Assembly: GCA_021821565.1 (NCBI GenBank)
Contig: JAKACI010000012.1
Coordinates: 1-14,474, forward strand
DNA length: 14,474 nt
Direction of reading: 5' to 3'
From: a bacterium
GTDB lineage: Bacteria; SZUA-79; Acidulodesulfobacterales; Acidulodesulfobacteraceae
Part shown: piece by piece, positions 6,752 through 14,437 of the stretch
How the letters are laid out: each line of letters begins with the position of its first letter
Position numbering within the stretch: position 1 is the stretch's first letter
Notes under the pieces: generated by a model
Database searches by the model: none
What the model was told of the DNA's origin: nothing
Seen by the model: only the letters and a program-made list of their open reading frames with translations
Program-made: the position numbers and the translations under genes

Positions 6752-7951
6752 ATGTCAATGAAACAAAGAGACGCTATAAATCAAAATTCATTTAAATTTG
6801 CAGAAAGATTAAATAAACTGCCTGTTTATCTCTTTGCCGAGATTGACAGGCTAAAGCAGGAAGTAAAAGCTAAAGGAGTCAACGTTATCAGCTTTGGTAT
6901 AGGCGATCCTGATTTGTCCGCGCCTAAATCTATTGTTAATGTATTGAAAGAAGAAAGCGAGATAGATATAAATCAAAAGTATCCTTCATATGAAGGTCTT
7001 CTTAAATTTAGAGAATCCGCTGCTAACTGGTATGAGAAAAGATTTGGCGTTTCATTAGACCCTCAAACTGAAGTTCTTTCTCTAATAGGTTCAAAAGAAG
7101 GAATAGGACATCTTCCGCTTGCTTTTGTAAATCCGGGCGATATTGTTCTTGTTCCTGATCCAGGTTATCCCGTTTATAATGCAGGAACTATTTTTGCAGG
7201 CGGAACTCCATATATTATGCCTCTTAAACAAGAAAATGATTTTTTGCCTGATTTTTCTATAATTCCTGAAAGCGTGTTTGAAAAAACCAGAATTATGTTT
7301 TTAAATTACCCCAATAATCCTACATCTGCTAAAGCCGACAAATTTTTTTTTAGTGAAGTTGTTAAACTTGCAAAAAAACATAATTTTATAGTAGCCCATG
7401 ATTTTGCATATTCCGAAGTATTTACCGGAGACGGAGATGCTGAACCAGAGTCGTTTTTATCTGTTAAAGGAGCAAAGGACATAGGGGTGGAGTTTCATTC
7501 TCTTTCTAAAACATTTAATATGACAGGATTTAGAATCGGTTTTGTTTGCGGAAATAAGCAAATTTTAAGCGGATTAGGAGCAGTGAAGACAAATCTTGAT
7601 TCCGGTATTTTTCAGCCTATCCAGATTGCAGGGGCATACGGTTTAGATAATGAACTCAAAGTTATTAAAGAAAACAATAAAATATATAGAAGAAGAAAAG
7701 ATCTTCTTGTTGAAGGACTTGAACGTCTCGGCTATAATGTATATAAATCCGACGTTACTTTCTATGTGTGGGCAAAAGTTCCCGTAGAAGGAGCGTCATC
7801 TAAAGATTTTGCATTATCTTTACTTAATGATAAAGGAATTGTCGTAACCCCGGGTTCAGGCTTCGGAGAATACGGCGAAGGTTATATCAGATTTTCATTA
7901 ACTATAAGCGAGGATCGCATAACGGAAGCTCTTGAGAGAATGGCGCAATAA
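6752..7951 (+). CDS. dapL: LL-diaminopimelate aminotransferase (PLP class I/II fold)
   Basis: This 399-residue enzyme resembles DapL, which converts tetrahydrodipicolinate and glutamate directly to LL-diaminopimelate in lysine and peptidoglycan synthesis. The N-terminal RLNKLPVYLFAEIDRLKQE and ISFGIGDPDLSAP (47-58) are typical of bacterial DapL. Class I aminotransferase landmarks are NYPNNP (185-190), HDFAYSE with D217 contacting the PLP ring nitrogen, SLSKTFNMTGFRIG with PLP-lysine K253, and carboxylate-binding R380 (GYIRFSLT). SD AGGAG overlaps the upstream stop codon. ATG 6752 is used; an ATG at 6758 is an alternative. It is the second gene of an operon with the FAH-family gene. A related aminotransferase with other substrates cannot be excluded from sequence alone, but DapL is the best fit. 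Confidence 0.85.
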   Translation: MSMKQRDAINQNSFKFAERLNKLPVYLFAEIDRLKQEVKAKGVNVISFGIGDPDLSAPKSIVNVLKEESEIDINQKYPSYEGLLKFRESAANWYEKRFGVSLDPQTEVLSLIGSKEGIGHLPLAFVNPGDIVLVPDPGYPVYNAGTIFAGGTPYIMPLKQENDFLPDFSIIPESVFEKTRIMFLNYPNNPTSAKADKFFFSEVVKLAKKHNFIVAHDFAYSEVFTGDGDAEPESFLSVKGAKDIGVEFHSLSKTFNMTGFRIGFVCGNKQILSGLGAVKTNLDSGIFQPIQIAGAYGLDNELKVIKENNKIYRRRKDLLVEGLERLGYNVYKSDVTFYVWAKVPVEGASSKDFALSLLNDKGIVVTPGSGFGEYGEGYIRFSLTISEDRITEALERMAQ

Positions 7952-7990
7952 TAATAAAAAAATAAGTAAGTAAATAATATAACCCAAAAA

Positions 7991-8074
7991 GTCATTCCAG
8001 CGTGGGCGGGTATGATTTAAAGCCGTCGGTATTTAAGCGGCTCATCCATAATTAAATTTTCTATCGGCAATTTA
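7991..8074 (+). repeat. Interspersed intergenic repeat, copy 1
   Basis: It begins GTCATTCCAGCGTGGGC, contains AAAGCCGTCGG, and ends TTTTCTATCGGCAATTT. It is matched in reverse orientation by 9599-9685 (by eye roughly 80% identity with small indels), and its 3' end also matches 9804-9830. It is clearly more GC-rich than its surroundings. It contains a weak stem (AGCCG/CGGCT) around the GGTATTTA loop. It fills the gap between dapL and folK, leaving a TATAAT just after its right end (8078-8083). Confidence 0.75.
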
Positions 8075-8101
8075 CAGTATAATAAATATAAATATTAATT
8101 A

Positions 8102-8746
8102 ATGGATATTTATTTTGGTTTAGGAAGTAATTTAGGAAATAAAGAAGTTAATTTAATAAATGCAATTTCGTTAATAAATTTAATAAAATTAGATTGCGGA
8201 GGAGTTTTAAAATTAGTTAGAGCTTCAAGAATATATCAAACTTCTCCGGTCGGTTTCAGTGAAGAAGAATGTAAAAGCGGTATCGTTCCGGTTTTTTTAA
8301 ATTGCGCAGTTCTTTATAAATTTTACAAATATAGGCACGAAAATAATAATACTAATAATATAACTGCTTATGAAAATATAGGTAAGGATTTATTATTCAA
8401 AATTAAAAACATAGAAAAATTAATCGGCAGAAAATTTAACTTTAAAAATAACGGTGAAACCTTATTTATTAAGCACATCCCCAGAGAAATAGATATTGAT
8501 ATACTTTTGCTTGATAAAATTATTATATCTCTTCCAAAATTAAATATACCGCATAAAGAACTAAAAAACCGCAAATTTACATTAATACCGTTATTAGATA
8601 TAAATGAAAATCTTATTGACCCTATAACCAAAAATTTATATAAAAATATACTTTCCGATTTTTCCGCAACCGAAGAAGGAATATCTCAATCATTTAAACC
8701 TTACGGTGTTTTTAGCGATAATTATTTAAATATTAATAAAATATAA
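8102..8746 (+). CDS. folK: 2-amino-4-hydroxy-6-hydroxymethyldihydropteridine pyrophosphokinase
   Basis: FolK transfers pyrophosphate from ATP to 6-hydroxymethyl-7,8-dihydropterin in cytoplasmic folate synthesis. The 214-residue protein shows YFGLGSNLGNK (4-14), SRIYQTSPVGF (42-52), FLNCAV (65-70), IEKLIGR (104-110), the HPPK signature PREIDIDILLL (127-137) with Mg/ATP aspartates D131 and D133, and LNIPHKELKNRKFTLIPL (147-164). It is longer than the usual 160 or so residues because of an Asn-rich insertion (about 74-97) and a C-terminal tail of about 40 residues. No SD is visible before ATG 8102. No other folate gene is nearby. It stands alone between an intergenic repeat and a long AT-rich gap. 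Confidence 0.94.
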   Translation: MDIYFGLGSNLGNKEVNLINAISLINLIKLDCGGVLKLVRASRIYQTSPVGFSEEECKSGIVPVFLNCAVLYKFYKYRHENNNTNNITAYENIGKDLLFKIKNIEKLIGRKFNFKNNGETLFIKHIPREIDIDILLLDKIIISLPKLNIPHKELKNRKFTLIPLLDINENLIDPITKNLYKNILSDFSATEEGISQSFKPYGVFSDNYLNINKI

Positions 8747-9084
8747 ATAAATATACGATGTAATTGTCAAAAAGTTATTAATCTTAATCTTAATATAATA
8801 TAGAAATATATTCAATATAATATTTTATTAAAACAATAATGCTAAAAACTTTTTACTATAATTGGGTTATTGCATAAATAATCAGCAAGTATATTTTTTT
8901 AATTTAAATCCTGATTATATACTTTTCATTATATTAGAAAATTGTATAAAATATGGAAAACAATATATAAAATATAAACTTATTAAATTCAATCAATAAT
9001 AACAAATACCCGATATAAATGGAATAACCCAATAAATTAAAATAATTATTATAATTAATATAATAATTAAAAGATTTTGGAACG
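8747..9084. other. AT-rich gap between convergent folK and S-adenosylmethionine decarboxylase genes
   Basis: No gene is supported. The only structures seen are an 11-bp inverted repeat (ATTGGGTTATT at 8861-8871 and its complement at 9023-9033, 151 bp apart) and an AT-only hairpin (9-bp arms 9044-9052 and 9060-9068). The hairpin lies just after the decarboxylase stop and might serve as a weak terminator. Both could be chance in this composition. Confidence 0.5.
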
Positions 9085-9492
9085 CTAACGAGCGACAAGC
9101 TTCTCTTCGCAAACTACTTTATGAGGAAGTTTTTGGTCGTATATTGAAATAAGACCTCTTTTTATTTCCATCATTTGAGGTTCTGAAGACCCAAACCTTT
9201 CAATTAAAAATTGAGCCGCTATTTGCGGTTTTATTATATCTCCGCATGTAAAAATATCAACCGCAGCATATTCATACTCAGGCCATGTATGAATAGACAG
9301 ATGTGATTCTGCAATTATAACCATTCCGCTAATTCCAAACGGATTGAATTCATGAAATTTATGCTCCACTATTGTGGCTTTTGCATTTGATGCGGCATCA
9401 AGCATAGCTGTTTCTACAAATTCTAAATCCGCCAGAATACCCGACTTGCATTTTTTTAGTTCTAAAAGCAGATGTACTCCAAGAGAATTCAT
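9085..9492 (-). CDS. speH: S-adenosylmethionine decarboxylase proenzyme, prokaryotic class 1B
   Basis: The enzyme makes decarboxylated AdoMet, the aminopropyl donor for spermidine. It is translated as a proenzyme that cuts itself between Glu62 and Ser63 (AES|HLSIHTWPE) to create the pyruvoyl group. The 135-residue product has Ser63, His68 and Cys83 (DIFTCGD) at the same positions recalled for the Thermotoga enzyme, and normal family length. ATG 9492 is chosen because a strong SD (GGAGGT, 9501-9506) lies 8 nt upstream and MNSLGVHLLLELK is the usual N-terminus. The frame stays open to 9546, but that extension is not family-like. A promoter is visible at 9553-9580. No spermidine synthase gene is in the window. 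The family is also labelled speD in some annotations. Confidence 0.96.
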   Translation of the reverse strand: MNSLGVHLLLELKKCKSGILADLEFVETAMLDAASNAKATIVEHKFHEFNPFGISGMVIIAESHLSIHTWPEYEYAAVDIFTCGDIIKPQIAAQFLIERFGSSEPQMMEIKRGLISIYDQKLPHKVVCEEKLVAR

Positions 9493-9552
9493 AATTCTTA
9501 ACCTCCATATACGTAATATATTATAAAAAAATAAATTAAAGCACAATTTTTT

Positions 9553-9580
9553 ATTATATTGTATATAGATAAAAATGCAA
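9553..9580 (-). promoter_or_regulatory. Sigma-70-like promoter for the AdoMet decarboxylase gene
   Basis: On the minus strand TTGCAT (9575-9580), a 16-base spacer and TATAAT (9553-9558) precede the gene. The start would be near 9546, giving a leader of about 54 nt that carries the SD at 9501-9506. The upstream edge is only about 19 bases from intergenic repeat copy 2. Confidence 0.5.
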
Positions 9581-9598
9581 GAAAAATCTTTTACCCAA

Positions 9599-9685
9599 AA
9601 TTGCCGATAGAAAAGTTATTTTCTGGAGGAGCCGTCTAAATGCCGACGGCTTTAAAGAAAGCGTACCTGCCCACGCAGGAATGGC
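9599..9685 (-). repeat. Interspersed intergenic repeat, copy 2 (reverse orientation)
   Basis: Read on the minus strand it runs from GCCATTCCTGCGTGGGCAGG through AAAGCCGTCGGCATTTAGAC to TTTTCTATCGGCAATT, closely matching 7991-8074. It contains two neat hairpins: CCTGC/GCAGG and AGCCGTC/GACGGCT. Copies 1 and 2 thus bracket folK and the AdoMet decarboxylase gene in opposite orientation. No coding sequence is present. Confidence 0.75.
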
Positions 9686-9720
9686 TGCATATAGCGAATG
9701 AGATTATAAATCCTCTCTAA

Positions 9721-9830
9721 TTCATTCCCGCATAAGTGAGAAAGTTCTGAAATAAACTTTACGAGGCTGTAAATCATATAAACGCATGCCGTTTATGGCG
9801 AAGCGGTCATCCAGAAAATAAATTTCTATG
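9721..9830 (+). repeat. Interspersed intergenic repeat, copy 3 (diverged)
   Basis: Only the ends match the other copies. TTCATTCCCGC at the start corresponds to GTCATTCCAGC of copy 1, and AAGCGGTCATCCAGAAAATA then AATTTCTATGG at the end corresponds to AAGCGGCTCATCCATAATTA then AATTTTCTATCGG. The centre differs and carries a 7-bp hairpin (ATAAACG 9778-9784, CGTTTAT 9790-9796). It lies back-to-back with copy 2, 5' ends facing, in the gap after the L,D-transpeptidase gene. Confidence 0.55.
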
Positions 9831-9872
9831 GAAGGATTAAAATATTATGGTTTGATTGTTGATTTTTAATAT

Positions 9873-12155
9873 TCAGTTTAAGAAAACAAGACTGCTTGCC
9901 ACGCCGTTAAGTTTTCCATAAAATTTTAAGATTTTAACTGGTTTGTATGAGTTAGAATAAGGATTGATGCCATATAATATTTTATAAAAAATTCCGCGTT
10001 TTAAAATATTATCAATAAAAAATAAATCTCCGCTGCTGCTTTCAGACAAATTTCCGACATAACCTTTTATACTTGCGATATTTTTTAAAGCAGTATTTAT
10101 ATATTCGTGTTTTAGATAGTTTTGTTTAATTTTAATTATATCGTTATATACGTTTCCGTTACGATAAGAATGTTTAAGTATTAATAAATTATTTTTATTT
10201 TCAGGTATTATAGGCATTGCTGAAGAAAATTTGCCGGGGATCGTGTATAATTGTTTAATATCGTGATTACGGAAATTTTTATTTAAATATCTGTTTTTAA
10301 TTTTTTCTATATAATTTATAATTTTGTTATTTTTAAATTTTAATCCGCTGAGCCATAAATTCCCGTTTTTATCAAAAGTTAAGTAAGAAACGTAATTTTT
10401 AAGTAATATTTTTCTTTGTATTGAGAATGGCTTTGACGATGACGGGTTCATTGTAATTTTACATAAGTAATTATTAAATATGTTTTTAGAGTATGAATAT
10501 AAATATAAAATTACCCATAATGAATTATTTTTTTTATTAATCGCAATATTGCTTAATATTCCGCTATTCCTTTGTTTAACGGTAAAGCGTCTTTTAATAT
10601 TTGTTTTGCTAAAATTTGCGGATAATTTTGATAATGAATAAATACTTCTTATGTATGTTCCTTTTAAATTTCGAACATCGGCAAAAAATAAATTATTTTT
10701 ATTGGGCGTTTTAGAAATTAATCCTATCTTTCCGCCATAATTAATGCCGCTCGTCAGTATAATTTTTTTATGAAATTTATAGCCGGCATTATCTTTGCTT
10801 GCTATAAATTTTAAATATACTAAAGATGTGACAGGGACGCCTTTAAAGGTCATACCATAGTCAACATATATAAATTTTAATTTTAATGGCATATTTAACA
10901 TATTTGAATCATTGCCGTATATTTTTTTTTGAGAATAATTTACATTTTTATTTAATAAAGAAATTTTTTTCTTTTTTTCTTTATTCTGTTTATTAATTAA
11001 ATAATATTTTAAAAAATTTACATCTGGTATAAAATTTTTGATTTTAGGGTGTAAATAATTTTTTTGTTTAAAAGCCGGTTCTCTATCAGTATCTTTAATT
11101 ACATCAACCATTGTTCCAAAATTTATTTTTCTCCAAACAATCCATGCATTTCTTAATGGAAGTTCTAAACAGCCCAAACTTCTATTAATGCCGTACATTC
11201 CTCTAGGAAACCCATGTATTGCTTCTCCGTAATAGTTAAAATAATTTATAAAAGGAATATGTTTGTCGTTATATGATTTGTCCCATGGTGTTTTGCCAGA
11301 CATTGTCGCTTCAAAATAACGTTGATAAACAGGAAATATTCCATTATATGTAGCAGCATTAAAAACCCCCGTATTAGTAAATGAAACTAATATGTTTTTT
11401 CCATTTCTCCATAAGTGCAATGTTTTTGGAAAATTTTTGTCGGCCCAGACATAAGCGATACCGTTTTTATTTTTTTTATTAATTTTTAAATCTTTAAAAG
11501 CTTTTTTCCAAACATTTTCGTTGATTCTTCCCGTGATTCTGAGTCCGTTTTGGTATTGAAAATTCATAGCTGCGCCATCTAATATAGATGAAAAATAATC
11601 CGGCTTCCAATCTTTTATAAAATTTTCGGGTAAATTTTTCCATTTCCATCTCCATCTGCAGTATCTATTATGCTCATATTTAATGTAAATATAATTTTTA
11701 TTGTTCGCAGAAGCATTAAAAGGAATGCATTTTATAGGCAGATAGTCTAATTTTGACATTATTACGCTGAATAAATTATTCCCTTTTCTGTATATGCCAT
11801 GATAAAGATAAGGATATGTAAAATCAGGCGGTATTATAATTTTTAGATTATTTTTATGTACGACTTTTTTTATGGGCTTTATATAATTAATCACCCGCTT
11901 AATTTTTTTTACATCACTCTGCTTATATTTGACATTATTATCATTATCGCTTAAGTTTACATATAGAGAGTTCGCAGATTTTTTTTTAAATATTAAAAGA
12001 GAATAATTTTTTAAAGGAACGAATATAGTTTTTTTAAAGGAATATCTAAGCGGTTTATTTATCATAAACGCAATAGAAGAACCTGTTAAAAAAAATATTA
12101 TAAGAATAAAGATAATTAGAAATGATTTTTTTTTAATATTTTTTTGCCTGTTCAT
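9873..12155 (-). CDS. Membrane-anchored L,D-transpeptidase (YkuD domain) with long C-terminal extension
   Basis: L,D-transpeptidases form 3-3 cross-links in peptidoglycan or attach proteins to it, acting in the periplasm. The 760-residue protein has a Lys-rich N-terminus and one helix (about 12-31), likely a signal anchor. A peptidoglycan-binding-like motif (LDGAAMNFQYQNGLRITG, 192-209) precedes the YkuD domain (about 245-354). The active site is complete: HGFPRGMYGINRS (314-326) followed by LGCLELP with nucleophile C329, and GTMVDVI at the end. Residues about 415-760 match no family I recognise. They contain recurrent motifs such as YLTFDKNGNLWLSG (591-604), SNIAINKKNNSLWVIL (535-550) and ESSSGDLFFID (705-715) that suggest a beta-propeller. 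No SD precedes the ATG. Typical members of this family end soon after the YkuD domain. Confidence 0.9.
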   Translation of the reverse strand: MNRQKNIKKKSFLIIFILIIFFLTGSSIAFMINKPLRYSFKKTIFVPLKNYSLLIFKKKSANSLYVNLSDNDNNVKYKQSDVKKIKRVINYIKPIKKVVHKNNLKIIIPPDFTYPYLYHGIYRKGNNLFSVIMSKLDYLPIKCIPFNASANNKNYIYIKYEHNRYCRWRWKWKNLPENFIKDWKPDYFSSILDGAAMNFQYQNGLRITGRINENVWKKAFKDLKINKKNKNGIAYVWADKNFPKTLHLWRNGKNILVSFTNTGVFNAATYNGIFPVYQRYFEATMSGKTPWDKSYNDKHIPFINYFNYYGEAIHGFPRGMYGINRSLGCLELPLRNAWIVWRKINFGTMVDVIKDTDREPAFKQKNYLHPKIKNFIPDVNFLKYYLINKQNKEKKKKISLLNKNVNYSQKKIYGNDSNMLNMPLKLKFIYVDYGMTFKGVPVTSLVYLKFIASKDNAGYKFHKKIILTSGINYGGKIGLISKTPNKNNLFFADVRNLKGTYIRSIYSLSKLSANFSKTNIKRRFTVKQRNSGILSNIAINKKNNSLWVILYLYSYSKNIFNNYLCKITMNPSSSKPFSIQRKILLKNYVSYLTFDKNGNLWLSGLKFKNNKIINYIEKIKNRYLNKNFRNHDIKQLYTIPGKFSSAMPIIPENKNNLLILKHSYRNGNVYNDIIKIKQNYLKHEYINTALKNIASIKGYVGNLSESSSGDLFFIDNILKRGIFYKILYGINPYSNSYKPVKILKFYGKLNGVASSLVFLN

Positions 12156-12201
12156 TAAAAAAAATAAAATGTTTTTAATTTTATTAAATTTATATTAAAG
12201 T

Positions 12202-12219
12202 TTATAATTCAAATTATAA
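12202..12219. repeat. AT-only hairpin upstream of the L,D-transpeptidase gene
   Basis: TTATAAT (12202-12208) and ATTATAA (12213-12219) form a 7-bp stem with a TCAA loop, 47 bases before the transpeptidase start. It could mark an operator or be chance. No convincing promoter hexamer pair was found in this 142-bp gap, which also contains a (TTTTA)n-like low-complexity run at the receptor stop codon. Confidence 0.3.
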
Positions 12220-12297
12220 GGGTATAATTATTTTTTGTGTAATTTATGTTTCATATAAATATAAATAAGTTATTTATTATTTTATTTTATTTTATTA

Positions 12298-13986
12298 TTA
12301 TTTTATTTTAAATATACTTATTGTTTTATATAATTCAGAAGCTAATTTTGAAAGCTCGTTTGCTCCTATTTTGACCTGCTTTGCGCTGGATGTCGCAGAT
12401 TCTTGGGATTGCAAAATACTTTCGGAGGATGCGGATATCTCTTCAGTCGCGGTAGATTGTTCTTCCGCAGCGGTTGCAATTAATGTTATCATATCTTTTA
12501 GTTTAAAGGAAAGATCTTTAATTTTATTAATTTGATGCCCTGCATTTTTAGCGACGCTTACCCCGTTTTTTACTTCCTCTTTTCCATAATTCATTGATTC
12601 AACTGCTTTTAAAGTATCTTCCTGAATAGAAGAAATCATATCTGTTATTTCTTTTGTAGCTTTCGTAGTTCTTTCGGCAAGTTTTCGCACTTCATCGGCA
12701 ACGACCGCGAACCCTCTGCCCTGTTCTCCCGCACGGGCAGCTTCTATTGCGGCGTTTAAAGCTAACAGATTAGTCTGGTCTGCAATTTCATCAATAACGG
12801 CAATGATTTCTCCGATTTTTTGTGAAGATTTCCCAAGTTCGTTTATAACATCGGCGGCTTTATCTACGGATTTTTCAATTGATGTTATTTCTTTAATGAC
12901 ATTTTGGACGGCATTATAACCTTCTTCAGTGGCTTTTTGCGTATAGTCCGCTTCTTGCGCTCCATTGCTTGAATTTTTTGCAATTTCAATTATTGCAAGA
13001 GTTAATTGTTTTATTGATTCAACTATCGTCAAACTGCTTTGTTTCATATTATTTATTGAATTTTCAAGTTCTAAAGAAGATGTATCTAATTCAGTGCTGG
13101 AACTAGATACGGATTCTACAGCCTGAGAAATAGAACCTACATTTTTGGTCAATGAATCTATCAGTATATTAACATGATTTACAAGCAGACCTATTTCATT
13201 TTTAGGATTTACGCTGATTTTTATTTTAGTTCTTAAATCGCCTTTTGCAACTTCGCCAATTTTATTTATAGTAAGTCCAAGTTTATCCAATAATGTCTTT
13301 TTAAAATAATAGCTTATGAGAAGAAGCGCTAGCAGAAAGAAAAACGGCAGCACCATAAAAAAATATAAAAGCGTATGTATTCTTTTAGTGGAAGATGAAA
13401 CGATATATGAGCGAACATAATTGAGATTTTTTAGTAATTCAGGCAGATATTTTTTAAAATGATTAACGTTGATAGTTGGGCCTATTTTAATAGGATTTTT
13501 TAAAATTTTGACTACATGCGGTCTGTAAAAAGCCATAAATTTTTTAAATTTAAGCATTTTAATATTTAATTCTTTATTTTCGGGTTTATGCAAATATTGT
13601 TTTTTTACGCCAAACACGGTAGAAAATTTTTCGCGTTTAAACCCGCTCATAAACCCATTCGAAACTATAATATTATTGACCCTTGCCATTTTAATTTTTT
13701 TTACTAATTGTGCTATGTTTTTATCAATAGACGATGTATTAAAAGTCTTTTTCTCTAATTGTGCTATTTTAATATTAGTTTTTCTAAGTTTTGAGAGATA
13801 AATTATACTTATTATATCCTTCTGCACATTGGTAAAAGAGGTAATTGAAGAATTAATTGCTGACTCTAAATACGATGAATTTTTAAATGTATTGATATAA
13901 TTGATTACCATAAAGCTTCCTGTTAAAATAACGATAAACATTAATATGGCAGCAAAATATAATCTGGATTTAAATGTGATAAGCAT
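12298..13986 (-). CDS. Methyl-accepting chemotaxis protein (transmembrane, HAMP)
   Basis: This 562-residue receptor has the classical layout. TM1 is at about 9-30, a mostly helical periplasmic sensor region of about 175 residues at 31-205, TM2 at about 206-228, a HAMP linker at 229-282 (ends [19 protein letters not shown]), and a cytoplasmic coiled coil at 283-560. The hairpin tip ([20 protein letters not shown] at 401-420, then [17 protein letters not shown]) is fully canonical and should bind CheA/CheW. The periplasmic part has no motif I recognise, so the ligand is unknown. There is no C-terminal CheR-docking pentapeptide. SD AGAGGGA (13995-14001) sits 8 nt before ATG 13986. An ACTAA microsatellite begins 34 bases upstream of the start. 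It differs in architecture from the receptor at 1-1452, which lacks a periplasmic domain. Confidence 0.96.
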   Translation of the reverse strand: MLITFKSRLYFAAILMFIVILTGSFMVINYINTFKNSSYLESAINSSITSFTNVQKDIISIIYLSKLRKTNIKIAQLEKKTFNTSSIDKNIAQLVKKIKMARVNNIIVSNGFMSGFKREKFSTVFGVKKQYLHKPENKELNIKMLKFKKFMAFYRPHVVKILKNPIKIGPTINVNHFKKYLPELLKNLNYVRSYIVSSSTKRIHTLLYFFMVLPFFFLLALLLISYYFKKTLLDKLGLTINKIGEVAKGDLRTKIKISVNPKNEIGLLVNHVNILIDSLTKNVGSISQAVESVSSSSTELDTSSLELENSINNMKQSSLTIVESIKQLTLAIIEIAKNSSNGAQEADYTQKATEEGYNAVQNVIKEITSIEKSVDKAADVINELGKSSQKIGEIIAVIDEIADQTNLLALNAAIEAARAGEQGRGFAVVADEVRKLAERTTKATKEITDMISSIQEDTLKAVESMNYGKEEVKNGVSVAKNAGHQINKIKDLSFKLKDMITLIATAAEEQSTATEEISASSESILQSQESATSSAKQVKIGANELSKLASELYKTISIFKIK

Positions 13987-14020
13987 GATAAATATCCCTC
14001 TTTGAAGTTTTATGATTTTA

Positions 14021-14065
14021 ACTAAACTAAATTAAATTTAACTAAACTAAACTAAACTAAACTAA
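14021..14065 (+). repeat. ACTAA pentanucleotide microsatellite upstream of the receptor gene
   Basis: Nine consecutive pentamers occupy 14021-14065: two ACTAA, two variants (ATTAA, ATTTA) and five perfect ACTAA. The array sits in the leader of the downstream minus-strand receptor gene (start 13986). It also overlaps the last codon and stop of the small ORF at 14057-14248. Slipped-strand variation in unit number would change spacing in this leader without altering the receptor protein. Confidence 0.85.
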
Positions 14066-14248
14066 AATATCGGATATAATTATTACTACAATAAAAAATA
14101 TAAAAATTATCAGGTACGTAAGGTAAACCTGCTTTTTTACTTTTATTTTTTTAATTTTTAGAAATATCAATGAACCTATAAGTGTAATTAAAGTACTTAA
14201 AAAACACACTATGCCGAATATATATAAAAAAAAGAATATTTTATGCAT
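14057..14248 (-). CDS. Small two-helix membrane protein, hypothetical
   Basis: The 63-residue frame encodes a helix at about 4-30, a basic linker KIKKIKVKKQ (31-40) and a second helix at about 42-62, a hairpin whose charged loop should face the cytoplasm. The alternation of hydrophobic helices and a Lys-rich loop looks like real coding rather than random AT-rich sequence. However, there is no clear SD before ATG 14248, and I recognise no family. It is 70 bp upstream of the receptor gene on the same strand and might share its transcript. Its stop codon lies inside the ACTAA repeat. Confidence 0.45.
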   Translation of the reverse strand: MHKIFFFLYIFGIVCFLSTLITLIGSLIFLKIKKIKVKKQVYLTYLIIFIFFIVVIIISDILV

Positions 14249-14297
14249 AATTAATTACTTTATTATATTATTAATTTTTTTAGTATTGTGTAAGCTA

Positions 14298-14331
14298 AAT
14301 AGATATAAATAATATACTATTTATATCTATT
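14298..14331. promoter_or_regulatory. 14-bp inverted repeat upstream of the small membrane protein gene
   Basis: AATAGATATAAATA (14298-14311) and its exact reverse complement (14318-14331) flank a 6-base loop, 50 bases before the start at 14248. Neither side carries a T-run, so an operator is likelier than a terminator. The arms are nearly all A/T, with one G/C pair, which lowers the weight. Confidence 0.4.
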
Positions 14332-14411
14332 ATTAAGATTAATTGAAATAATAACGGAAATATAAATATACATATTCAAGAAATATTTATATTTATATTT
14401 ATATTTATTTA

Positions 14412-14437
14412 TTATAATGTTAATATTAACATAATAA
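14412..14437. promoter_or_regulatory. Palindrome around GTTAATATTAAC, possible operator
   Basis: A perfect 16-bp palindrome (14417-14432) extends to 26 bp with one mismatched pair. On the minus strand a TATAAT (14411-14416) abuts its left edge, so a promoter toward the small ORF and receptor could be controlled here, but no properly spaced -35 was found. Next to it lies a period-6 ATTTAT run (about 14384-14407). Confidence 0.35.

Noticed and set aside
8368..8631. Minus-strand open frame opposite folK
   Set aside because: It is a shadow of the HPPK signature region on the plus strand.
9493..9546. N-terminal extension of the AdoMet decarboxylase
   Set aside because: A strong SD at 9501-9506 serves ATG 9492. 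The extension is not family-like and overlaps the likely transcription start.
7991..9685. Composite transposon bounded by inverted repeat copies 1 and 2
   Set aside because: The enclosed genes are ordinary housekeeping genes, there is no transposase, and the repeats are only about 80% alike by eye. Independent dispersed repeats fit better.
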